Below are positions 27,560 to 35,522 of a stretch of DNA of 64,000 nt, one piece after another (the first letter of the stretch is position 1; each line of letters opens with the position of its first letter). Both the position numbers and the translations under genes were made by a program. The stretch spans positions 4,320,001 to 4,384,000 of the forward strand of contig NZ_CP043311.1 of NCBI RefSeq assembly GCF_008807375.1. The letters are read 5' to 3'. The notes below the pieces were generated by a model that was not told the DNA's origin, did no database searches, and saw nothing but the letters and a program-made list of their open reading frames with translations. This stretch comes from Pseudomonas lalkuanensis (GTDB taxonomy: Bacteria; Pseudomonadota; Gammaproteobacteria; Pseudomonadales; Pseudomonadaceae).

Positions 27560-29230
27560 CTACTTGCCTCCGGTTCCAGCGATGGAACGGCCACGAATGA
27601 AGTCAGACAACCGCTCACCCAGCATCATCGACGGCGCGTTGGTGTTACCCGAAACCAGTGTCGGCATGATCGAGGTATCGGCGACGCGAAGTCCCTCAAT
27701 GCCGTGCACGCGGAACTGGGGATCCACTACAGCCATGTCATCGGTGCCCATCTTGCAAGCGCCAGACGGATGCAGCGCGCCCTGCGCAGTCTCCCTGACG
27801 AAACGCATGCGATCTTCCAGGGTGTTGAGCGGCTGGAGCGGGCGGTAGGAGCGCGCAACGTACTTGCTCAATGCCGACTGCTGCATGATTTCCTGGCCAA
27901 TGCGTACGCCTTCCGCCAGACACTCTACGTCGTAAGGGTCGGCCAGGTAGTTAGGATCAACCAGCGGCGCGGAGTTCGGGTTGCCATCGCGCAGGCGAAT
28001 GGTTCCACGAGAGCGCGGACGGGTCTGATAGACGTTGAGCGTGCAACCATTGCCACTCGGCACCGAGTCAGCCCCTTCTTCCACACCGGCGCCGGGGAGG
28101 AAGTGGTATTGGAGATTCGGCAGCGGATCGTCGTCCTTGCCGTACCAGAACAAGCCACCTTCGCAGATGTTCGAGGTAACGGGCCCATTACGGAACAACG
28201 CATACTGAAGACCGGCCCAAGCCTGCCAGTGAAGCTTCTTGTACTTGTCGTAACTGTGAGGACCGGTGAGCTCGTAGATCAGGAACATATCGACGTGATC
28301 CTGCAGATTCTCACCAACCCCTTTCAGGTCATGCACCACCGGCACACCAACCGAGCGCAGGTGGTCCGCCGGGCCGATGCCTGAACGCAGCAGCAGAGTC
28401 GGGGAACCGATCGCACCTGCACTAACGATGACTTCTCGCTCTGCACGGAGAACTTTGCGCTGGTTGCCCTGCTGGTACTCAACGCCAACAGCGCGGCCAT
28501 TCTCGACGAGAACTCTGAGCACCTTGGAATTGGTTTCGATCCGCAGGTTGCGTCGGCCACGCGCCGGGTTCAGGTAGGCAACCGCTGCACTGCAACGCAG
28601 TCCATCGCGCATGGTGACCTGGTAAAGACCGCAGCCCGCCTGTTTGCCTGAGTTGAAGTCCGGGTTGTAGTTGATCCCGTTCTCCTGGCAAGCCTTCAGC
28701 CATGCCTTGGTCAGGTAGTGGGTATGGCGCTGATCAGACACACCCAGGGGGCCGCCCTGTCCGTGCGCTTCCCCGGAGAAACGTTCATTGTCTTCAGCAC
28801 GCTTGAAGTACGGCAGAACGTCCTTGTACGACCAGCCATCGCAGCCCAACTCGCCCCAATGGTCGTAGTCTTCTGGGCAGCCCCGCATGTACACCATCGC
28901 GTTGACCGAACTGCCACCACCGAGGACGCGCCCCTGGACCATTTCCGGCGTGATCCCGCCCTGGTGAATCTGGGGTTGCAGCGTATAGCGACTCAGCAGT
29001 TGCCCCTTGGCGGTCTTGAAGTAGGTCACGGGCATGTGAATGTAAGGGTTCCAGTCCCGAGGCCCCTGCTCGAAGAGGGTCACGCTGACACCAGAATCCT
29101 CGCTAAGCCTGGAGGCTGCCGCGCAAGCAGCAGGACCGCCGCCTACAACGATATAGTCAACCACCTTGCTCTCCTTCACGTTCATTGCATGACTTAAATC
29201 TAGGTTACGGGGCGCTTCATTTATAGTCAT
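27560..29230 (-). CDS. GMC-family alcohol/choline dehydrogenase (556 aa)
   Basis: FAD motif DYIVVGGGPAACAAASRL near residue 28, GMC signature GRVLGGGSSVNAMVYMRG, and the active-site HPSGACKMG with the distal NTNAPSMM. It oxidises an alcohol (choline-like) to the aldehyde; the aldehyde dehydrogenase at 14-15.5 kb, under the same type of promoter, is a plausible next enzyme. BetA itself is similar in length, but no betaine operon genes flank this one. The start overlaps the upstream ATPase stop by 4 bases, so expression is coupled to the transporter. Confidence 0.9.
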   Translation of the reverse strand: MTINEAPRNLDLSHAMNVKESKVVDYIVVGGGPAACAAASRLSEDSGVSVTLFEQGPRDWNPYIHMPVTYFKTAKGQLLSRYTLQPQIHQGGITPEMVQGRVLGGGSSVNAMVYMRGCPEDYDHWGELGCDGWSYKDVLPYFKRAEDNERFSGEAHGQGGPLGVSDQRHTHYLTKAWLKACQENGINYNPDFNSGKQAGCGLYQVTMRDGLRCSAAVAYLNPARGRRNLRIETNSKVLRVLVENGRAVGVEYQQGNQRKVLRAEREVIVSAGAIGSPTLLLRSGIGPADHLRSVGVPVVHDLKGVGENLQDHVDMFLIYELTGPHSYDKYKKLHWQAWAGLQYALFRNGPVTSNICEGGLFWYGKDDDPLPNLQYHFLPGAGVEEGADSVPSGNGCTLNVYQTRPRSRGTIRLRDGNPNSAPLVDPNYLADPYDVECLAEGVRIGQEIMQQSALSKYVARSYRPLQPLNTLEDRMRFVRETAQGALHPSGACKMGTDDMAVVDPQFRVHGIEGLRVADTSIMPTLVSGNTNAPSMMLGERLSDFIRGRSIAGTGGK

Positions 29231-30312
29231 TGGTTGAGTACCACTACAGCTTCAGGCGACCAGCTCAAACGAACTTGCTCACCGGGTTTATGACGGACAC
29301 CAGAAACCGGACGGGTTTCCTGGCAATTTATAGTGCTGGCATTGCCAGTTCTTACCTGATAGACAACACGGCTTCCTATGAACGTGACATCTTCAAGGGT
29401 CCCAACGATGGAGTTCACGTCTCCATGAACATTGCCATCCAAAACCTCGCTAATATTCACCGACTCCGGGCGAATTGAGAGGGAGACTGATTCGCCCTCT
29501 TTGACCTTTCTTGCAATGCCCTTGACTAGAATCGAAGACGACTGGATATCGGCTACACCACCGTTAACACCAGTCACCTGCCCCTCCAAAATATTCGTCT
29601 CACCAAAGAACTTCGCACAAAATAGAGTTTCCGGTGCGCCGTACAAATCCTGTGGCGACCCCAACTGCTCGATCTGCCCTCTATTCATTAGCACTACTCG
29701 ATCAGAAAGAATCATTGCCTCGTCCTGATCGTGAGTGACATAAACAAAAGTCGTACCGGTTTCATCATGAATACGACGCAACTCTTTGAGCATGTGATGG
29801 CGAATCTTCAGATCAAGTGCCGCCAAAGGCTCATCGAGAAGTAATACATCGGGGTGGTTCACCAACGCCCGCGCAAGTGCAACCCTCTGCGACTGCCCGC
29901 CGCTCAGTTCGTTGATCCAGCGATTGGCCATGGAGTCAAGTTGAACAAGATGAAGCATGGCCAGAACCTTGGACTTCACTTCCTTTTCGGGCATATTTCT
30001 CAAGCGGAGGCCGAATGCAACGTTATCGAACACATCCAGGTGTGGAAACAGCGCATACCGCTGGAAGACCATGTTGACACTTCGACGCTCCGGCGGAAGA
30101 TGCGTCGCATCCACACCACCGATAAGAAGTTCACCTTTGGTGGGTTCTTCAAATCCGGCGATGATCCGCATCAAAGTCGTCTTACCACAACCACTCGGTC
30201 CCAGCAGGGTCAGAATCTCCCCTTTCTCGATCTTAAGATTGACGTCATTCAAAGCCGTGAATGGGCCGAACGTTTTCCGAACGCTGTTCAGTTCCACGAT
30301 GTACTTGCTCAT
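29227..30312 (-). CDS. PotA-type ABC transporter ATPase (361 aa)
   Basis: Walker A GPSGCGKTT (residues about 40-48), signature LSGGQSQRVALARAL, Walker B LLLDEPLAALD, and a C-terminal TOBE domain (SLSIRPESVNI). It energises import with the two permeases upstream. The start lies 68 bases inside the second permease gene, an unusually long overlap, but MSKYIVELNSVRKTFG is the expected beginning. Spermidine/putrescine-type family; actual substrate not shown. Confidence 0.93.
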   Translation of the reverse strand: MSKYIVELNSVRKTFGPFTALNDVNLKIEKGEILTLLGPSGCGKTTLMRIIAGFEEPTKGELLIGGVDATHLPPERRSVNMVFQRYALFPHLDVFDNVAFGLRLRNMPEKEVKSKVLAMLHLVQLDSMANRWINELSGGQSQRVALARALVNHPDVLLLDEPLAALDLKIRHHMLKELRRIHDETGTTFVYVTHDQDEAMILSDRVVLMNRGQIEQLGSPQDLYGAPETLFCAKFFGETNILEGQVTGVNGGVADIQSSSILVKGIARKVKEGESVSLSIRPESVNISEVLDGNVHGDVNSIVGTLEDVTFIGSRVVYQVRTGNASTINCQETRPVSGVRHKPGEQVRLSWSPEAVVVLNQ

Positions 30313-31114
30313 CTTCTTCGACCCTCGAAATAGACTTTCTGGACTTGATTGCTGCGCGACGCTGAAGCCAATAAATCAGGCCTCCCAGCATGATGACGAC
30401 AAGAGAAAGAGCGAACGCGACCATCGAGGCAGCGTTAATAGTCGGGTCAACCGTCCGACGCATCATTGACCAGACCATCATCGGCAAAGTGGTGTCATTT
30501 CCACTGACAAATACGGTGATGATCAACTCGTCAAACGAGAGTGCGAAGACGAGTACAGAGGCCCCCAAAATGCTGGGCCTCAATATGGGCAAGGTCACTA
30601 GGCGGAACGACTGCCAGGTTGTGGCACCAAGATCTCGAGCAGCCTCTTCCAGAGACTGGTCGAAGTACTCAATACGCGAACGCATGGTTGCCACGAAGAA
30701 CGGCAACGCATACAGGATGTGCGCAATGGTCACACTGACCAGAGAGCGCCCAATGCCAACCTGGGCGAACCAGATGATCAGGGAGATTCCGAGGAATAGC
30801 CCTGGCAGGCCGATTGGAACGGAGCAGATCGCAGCGATGGCTGCCTTTGCTCGCCCCTTGATCCTGATCATGGCAAGCGCCACTGTCGCGCCGAGAACAG
30901 TTGTGCCAATCGAAGCGGCTGTGGCGACGATGATGCTGTTCCAGAGCGAAGTAGTGAATGTGGGATTACTGAAGATCTGTTCGTACCAGCGGAGACTGAA
31001 ACCTTCAAACGGAAACACCAGTGAAGGCACGCTATGAAAACTGAACAGGGCAATGATGAAGATCGGCGCATACAGAAACGCCAGATATAACCAAAGATAT
31101 GCTCGCAGCATCAT
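30245..31114 (-). CDS. PotC-type ABC transporter permease (289 aa)
   Basis: Six membrane helices and the EAA loop (EEAARDLGATTWQSFRLVTLPILRPS, residues about 160-185) that docks the ATPase. The C-terminal tail after residue 260 is polar and is encoded in the region overlapping the ATPase gene. The start overlaps the upstream permease stop by 4 bases. Confidence 0.93.
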   Translation of the reverse strand: MMLRAYLWLYLAFLYAPIFIIALFSFHSVPSLVFPFEGFSLRWYEQIFSNPTFTTSLWNSIIVATAASIGTTVLGATVALAMIRIKGRAKAAIAAICSVPIGLPGLFLGISLIIWFAQVGIGRSLVSVTIAHILYALPFFVATMRSRIEYFDQSLEEAARDLGATTWQSFRLVTLPILRPSILGASVLVFALSFDELIITVFVSGNDTTLPMMVWSMMRRTVDPTINAASMVAFALSLVVIMLGGLIYWLQRRAAIKSRKSISRVEEDEQVHRGTEQRSENVRPIHGFE

Positions 31115-32013
31115 TTCTCTTTACTCCCCTGATCAAGATCATGGTAACGACGGCCAGGAGCAAGTCGGAGAACACTGAGCATCTGAGTAAAGATCAGATA
31201 CACCCCACCAAAGAGAAACAGCGTGATGAATGCCATAGCTGCACCCAAGGGCCAGTTTCCTGCACTTCGAAACTGGTTGGCGATGAGCAGTCCACTGGTG
31301 ACACCATCCCGCCCGCCAAGAAGTTGTGGGGTTATATAGTCGCCCGCAGCCAGGATGAATGTGAACATAAAGGCCGAGACAATCCCCTTGTATGACATGG
31401 GAATGATGACCTTTGTGAACACCCTGACTCCAGATGCCCCCAAGTCTCGCGCGGCATCGATGTAATCCGTTTTCACATCGCGCAACGCCGAGACCAAGAG
31501 CAGAAGTGCAAATGGAAACATGATATGAACAAGTGTTAGAACAGACGCAAATGGACTGAACAGGATGAAATCGATAGGCTCGCTGATAATCCCCATCTGC
31601 ATTAGGCTGGTATTGATCAGGCCATTAGTGCCCAGGATTGTTCGCCAGGCATACACTCTCACCAGATAGCTTGAAAACCACGACAAGAGAATCAGGTAGA
31701 GCGCATTGTTATTAGCCGTTTTATAGACGATGTAGTAGGCAGCGGGAAAACTTAGTACAACCGAGGCAACCGCCGTCCAAAGACCATTTTGAAATCCAGT
31801 CAGACTGGTCTTCCAGAACCCCTCGGCACCTAGCGTCCTGGTGTAATTGTTTATATTGAATGTCGGATCGATGACAAAGGACTTGGCGGTCCAGAAACTG
31901 CAAAGAATCAGCAGTATGCAGGGCAATATGAAGAAGAACAGCATGAACGCCATGGACGGAGAGGCCAGATAGCCTCCCAACAACCTCTGGCGCTGGGTAA
32001 TACTGAGTCGCAT
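31111..32013 (-). CDS. PotB-type ABC transporter permease (300 aa)
   Basis: Inner-membrane subunit with six predicted helices and an EAA loop (DAARDLGASGVRVFTKVIIPMSYKG). The ATG at 32013 is chosen because AAGGGG lies 7 bases upstream and it precedes the first hydrophobic helix; a 14-residue extension to 32055 lacks a signal. Partner of the PotC-like permease. The binding protein is not in the operon but is divergently encoded at 34 kb. Confidence 0.92.
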   Translation of the reverse strand: MRLSITQRQRLLGGYLASPSMAFMLFFFILPCILLILCSFWTAKSFVIDPTFNINNYTRTLGAEGFWKTSLTGFQNGLWTAVASVVLSFPAAYYIVYKTANNNALYLILLSWFSSYLVRVYAWRTILGTNGLINTSLMQMGIISEPIDFILFSPFASVLTLVHIMFPFALLLLVSALRDVKTDYIDAARDLGASGVRVFTKVIIPMSYKGIVSAFMFTFILAAGDYITPQLLGGRDGVTSGLLIANQFRSAGNWPLGAAMAFITLFLFGGVYLIFTQMLSVLRLAPGRRYHDLDQGSKEK

Positions 32014-32293
32014 AGAGCACCCCTTCCACGTTAAAGCCATAGCCAACCGCCCCAACTAGGGCAGCAACTTCATTTTTGGCAGTCGCAGGAAACTTCCGAA
32101 TCAACGGTGGCGAAGCACAATCGCATCAGAAGTGAAGGGCAGATTATGGGAACTGAATTAATCATGAACATGCAAGGTTTCTCCTATGTCAGACGCAAAA
32201 AACTTGGGGGCGTCCTTTTCTTGTTTAGTAAGGAGTTCTTTTTTGCAGATAACCGGCATGGGCCTCTTTCCGGTAAGGCCCATGCCGTACCAC
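32014..32293 (-). other. Intergenic region between monooxygenase and transporter genes, with hairpin
   Basis: A 12-bp stem around 32258-32289 (GGCATGGGCCT and its complement) sits directly after the monooxygenase stop. It has no T run on the minus strand, so it may trim or partly stop the transcript. No second sigma-54 element was seen in the rest of the gap, which suggests read-through from the monooxygenase promoter or an unrecognised promoter. Confidence 0.45.
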
Positions 32294-33400
32294 TTAGGAC
32301 GGCTGCTTCAGGGAAGCGCAGTAGTCCTTCAGCTTCGGCATAACTTCCTGAGCCAGGAGCTGCATGGAGCGCTGGTGGATCTTGGGCTGCTCCCAATCCT
32401 TCTGGGTGGCGAGAAGAGTGCCGAACGGAGCGCCGACGTAATCCACGAACGCAACCAGCTTATCCAGCACGGTTTTCGGCGAGCCCGACATGACCATCCA
32501 TTCCAGGCATTTCTCGCGAGTCACTTCGCTGTCAGGAATATCCGGGCTCGGCTTGAGGATCTTCTGCATGTTGAATGCAGCCATGTCCTCGATGATGTAG
32601 TCGTAGTACCAGCCGTAGCTCGAGCTCGGGTTGGCCAGGTAGTCGGCAGCCTCGCCATCGGTGTCGGTCACCAGGATGGAGCGAGCTACACGCCATTGCT
32701 CAGGATCCGCGCGGCGGCCGGCGTTCTCGCAACCGATCAGGTACTGCTCCCAGTGGGACTTGGCGTACACCGGCGGAATGAAGTTCGCACTCACGATGCT
32801 CCAGCCACGCTCGGCAGCCTGGCGGGCACTACTGGAGTGCGGACTCATGACCGAGATAGCCAGAGGCGGATGAGGCTGCTGGTAAGGCTTGAGCATTGGC
32901 CCGAAACCAAGCGACGGAATCAGGTTCTTCTCGAGGACCACGTTCCAGTATTTGCCCTGAATACGGTAGGGCGGATCCGAAGCCCAGATCTTGTGGATGA
33001 TCTCGACGGACTCGACGGTCATCTCAGCACGGTTCATTTCCTGAGTGCCGAAAAGCTCCATGTCGGAAACCAGGCCACCCGGGCCAACGCCCATGATGAA
33101 ACGGCCCTTGGACAGATGGTCGAACTGAGCGACGTCACCCGCGACAGCGGCCGGGTGATGTTGCGGCAGGTTGATCACGCCGGTGGCGAACTTGATGTTC
33201 TTGGTCTGATCGATCAGGGATGCGAAGAACTGCAGCGGGTTGGCAATCGGCTCCGAACTGCAGCTGTAATGCTCGCCAACCCAAACTTCGGAGTAACCGA
33301 GTTCATCGGCAAGAATAACGGCTTGCCGATCCTGATGCAGCATTTCGGTGTAATTACGCCGCGGATCATGCAGCGGCATCATGAAAAGACCGAGTTTCAT
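32294..33400 (-). CDS. Luciferase-like flavin-dependent monooxygenase (368 aa)
   Basis: Oxygenase component of a two-component system: a TIM barrel using reduced flavin supplied by a separate reductase. KLGLFMMPLHDP, GYSEVWVGEHY, FATGVINLPQHHPAAVAGDVAQFDHLS and GRFIMGVGPGG are class signatures, closest by eye to the limonene-monooxygenase-like branch. It contains no NAD(P)H site. The flavin reductase at 13.6-14.1 kb is the only obvious partner. It is the first gene after a sigma-54 promoter and precedes the ABC transporter genes. It may hydroxylate or N-dealkylate the imported compound; the substrate is unknown. Confidence 0.88.
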   Translation of the reverse strand: MKLGLFMMPLHDPRRNYTEMLHQDRQAVILADELGYSEVWVGEHYSCSSEPIANPLQFFASLIDQTKNIKFATGVINLPQHHPAAVAGDVAQFDHLSKGRFIMGVGPGGLVSDMELFGTQEMNRAEMTVESVEIIHKIWASDPPYRIQGKYWNVVLEKNLIPSLGFGPMLKPYQQPHPPLAISVMSPHSSSARQAAERGWSIVSANFIPPVYAKSHWEQYLIGCENAGRRADPEQWRVARSILVTDTDGEAADYLANPSSSYGWYYDYIIEDMAAFNMQKILKPSPDIPDSEVTREKCLEWMVMSGSPKTVLDKLVAFVDYVGAPFGTLLATQKDWEQPKIHQRSMQLLAQEVMPKLKDYCASLKQPS

Positions 33401-33558
33401 AGTGACTCCTTTATTGTTTACCGGCTGGTGTCTGCCCGAGCTTCTGGCAAAACCAGTGAATAGCCACGCATAACACGAAGAGGGACCTGGGTACCGCTAG
33501 GGCTCATCGGCCAGCAGCTTCACTGGTTCCAAAATCGCTAGATGCACTTCCGGAATAG

Positions 33559-33573
33559 CAAGGAGGATGCCAA
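33559..33573 (-). promoter_or_regulatory. Sigma-54 promoter of the monooxygenase gene
   Basis: The minus strand reads TGGCAT-CCTCC-TTGC, one base from the perfect consensus in a tolerated position. Predicted start near 33547, leader about 145 bases to the ATG at 33400. Confidence 0.72.
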
Positions 33574-33781
33574 GACCTTGAAACATTCTATCTATCTGTT
33601 TTTTAAGGATTTTATTTTATACGATCATTCTCGTCTCACGAGTTTCTCAGCTTCGCGATGAAAAGTTTTTCATCCCTGCGATGACGCCAGACAAGCAGAT
33701 AAAGAGTGCTTTCCATCAAACCTCTCCACCAGCAACTAATATCACCCCTCCCCATATCAAAGATGAGATTTTTTCGCGAGA

Positions 33782-33817
33782 GTGAGATTTCTAGGTCAGG
33801 CCTGAGAAATTCTCACC
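33782..33817. promoter_or_regulatory. Putative activator sites of the divergent region
   Basis: GTGAGATTTCT (33782-33792) and TCAGGCCTGAG followed by AAATTCTCACC (33796-33817). The second block matches the permease upstream site (6663-6685) except for two bases and a 1-base spacing change, and includes TGAGAA-A-TTCTCA. It lies 45-80 bases upstream of the binding-protein promoter and about 220 bases from the monooxygenase promoter, so one set of sites may serve both. Confidence 0.6.
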
Positions 33818-33861
33818 AAACTATTGGACGCCACCCAGCAGAATCACTGCCTTTTAACAAC

Positions 33862-33876
33862 TGGCATTGAAATTGC
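33862..33876 (+). promoter_or_regulatory. Sigma-54 promoter of the binding-protein gene
   Basis: TGGCAT-TGAAA-TTGC on the plus strand. Predicted start near 33888, leader about 110 bases to the ATG at 33999. Confidence 0.72.
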
Positions 33877-33998
33877 CTCGCCCGCCTTGGTACTGCGCTT
33901 ACCTAACGGCAGTCACCAGAGAAGATCCAAGAAAGCGTTTCCCCAGATTGAATCTGCCAATTTAAACAATATTGATTCACAGAATGCGGGTGACTTGA

Positions 33999-35159
33999 AT
34001 GTCAAAAGATCAAAGCTTTTCGCGCGAATCGTCCATTCAGAATCTTTTGAATACGCCCATCGGGCGTCGGAAATTAATGCTGGGGGCCGCAGCTGCTGCT
34101 GCCGGTGCTACCCTGGGTCGCTGGATTCCCAACGCCGAAGCGGCAGTGGGTGGACGGCTGGACATCATGGCTTGGGAAGGCTACACGCTGCAGGGCGAAG
34201 CCACGGATTGGATCAAGCAGAACGGAATCAACGTCAACGCCAGCATCATGAGCAACCAGGATGATGTGACCGCCAAGCTTATGGGCGGGGGCGTACGCCT
34301 TGATCTGGCTGAGTACTCCAACGGCTACAACGAGCTGTACAAGCAACTGAACCAGCTGAGGCCGATCGATACGTCCCGCATCCCGAACTACAACAAAGCG
34401 GACATCTACACCAACTTCTACGACGGCGAGATGTGGTACTGGGATGGACAACGGTTCGCCATTCCGTGGACCTGGGGCGTCGACACCATCGTGTACGACC
34501 CCAAATCGACCACTGAGCCCGTCGAAAGCTTCAAGGACCTTCTCCGCCCCGAATTCAAGGGCAAGCTTACCTTCCTCGACAACCCTTTGACCGTCTGGCC
34601 TCTGGTCGCCCGAATCACCGGCTTCGGAGACAAATTCCCCAACGTCACCGCCGACGAGCTTCAGGAAATATTCGAACTTATGCAGCCGTATCGCGAGCAA
34701 TGCCGCACGTTCGCCGGCAGCAACGGTGACGTGGTATCGCTCTTCGTCGCGAAAGAAATTTCGGCATGCTTCTGCACCTGGACTGCAGCCACGCTGGAAA
34801 CGGCAAAGCAGGGAGTCGACACCAAGTACGTATTCCCCAAAGAAGGTGGGGCAGTCTGGGCGGACGCGTGGTTCATCCCCGCATCGGCGGAAAACATCGA
34901 TACTGCGCTCGAGTTCATCAACCAGGCGCTGGATCCGCAGGTACAGGCCAAAATGAGCAAAGCCGTCAGCTCCGCAGTCGTGAACCGGCGCGCCGTACCG
35001 CTGATGGAACCATCCGTGCGCGCACTGTTCGACTATGACAACGTCGACAGCTTCCTGAAGCAATCCCCGCTGAAGGGGCAGCCTCCCCGTACCTCGGAAC
35101 AATACGCAACTTACGATGACTGGCTCCAGGCATGGTCGTCGTTCCGGGCAGGCTTCTAA
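33999..35159 (+). CDS. Tat-exported PotD-type substrate-binding protein (386 aa)
   Basis: Periplasmic binding protein for the PotABC-type transporter on the other strand. The N-terminus has a twin-arginine signal: Arg23-Arg24-Lys, then LMLGAAAAAAGATLG and a cleavage-like AEA at about residue 47. The mature part (DIMAWEGYTLQGEATDW, FCTWTAATLETAKQG, WADAWFIPASAENIDTALEFIN) fits the spermidine/putrescine-binding family. Tat export implies folding before export. It has its own sigma-54 promoter, probably for higher expression than the membrane parts. Confidence 0.9.
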   Translation: MSKDQSFSRESSIQNLLNTPIGRRKLMLGAAAAAAGATLGRWIPNAEAAVGGRLDIMAWEGYTLQGEATDWIKQNGINVNASIMSNQDDVTAKLMGGGVRLDLAEYSNGYNELYKQLNQLRPIDTSRIPNYNKADIYTNFYDGEMWYWDGQRFAIPWTWGVDTIVYDPKSTTEPVESFKDLLRPEFKGKLTFLDNPLTVWPLVARITGFGDKFPNVTADELQEIFELMQPYREQCRTFAGSNGDVVSLFVAKEISACFCTWTAATLETAKQGVDTKYVFPKEGGAVWADAWFIPASAENIDTALEFINQALDPQVQAKMSKAVSSAVVNRRAVPLMEPSVRALFDYDNVDSFLKQSPLKGQPPRTSEQYATYDDWLQAWSSFRAGF

Positions 35160-35522
35160 TCATCACCTTCGTCGGCGCAAGCTGAATCCCAGCTGCGTGC
35201 TTTGCATGAGACTCCGGTTCCGAGCGGAACCGGAGTCTTCACAAGGCTTAAAATGCCCAGTACAAAAGGGTTGGATGGGCACCATCCAAGGACTAGGCTG
35301 TCTCTTTAAGACAAGCTTTTAGTCCTTGGTAACTACGAAAGCATCAGCGGATAGGTCAGCGCCGAGAACACTGAGACAGCGCCCTCTGAAATCCCCATTA
35401 CTAGAGCGGCCTCTCCAGCACCGCCGCTGGTCTCTCAAACGTTTCGATCAAAGGGAATTGGCAAGCTCCTTGCCTGAGCAAGGGTGTACTGCTGTTTTCG
35501 ATTGGCTGCAGGATGGGACTCT
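35160..35522. other. Gap between binding protein and sigma-54 activator
   Basis: Contains a strong hairpin after the binding-protein gene and then about 280 bases upstream of the activator with no clear promoter motif or coding frame. Confidence 0.5.
35210..35242 (+). terminator. Terminator of the binding-protein gene
   Basis: A perfect 12-bp stem (GACTCCGGTTCC with its complement) and a GAGC loop, followed by TTC. The T run is weak but the position, 50 bases after the stop, is right. Confidence 0.7.

Larger units (their letters stand above)
33401..33998. promoter_or_regulatory. Divergent sigma-54 control region
   Basis: A 598-base gap between the monooxygenase and the binding-protein gene, AT-rich compared with the neighbours. 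It holds two outward-facing sigma-54 elements (33559-33573 and 33862-33876) and several TGAGA/TCTCA boxes between them (listed separately). No coding frame is convincing. Confidence 0.75.

Noticed and set aside
32294..33400. Nitrilotriacetate/EDTA monooxygenase assignment
   Set aside because: Glycine cleavage nearby made this tempting, but the protein lacks the length and N-terminal pattern of NtaA/EmoA and is closer to the limonene-monooxygenase-like branch.
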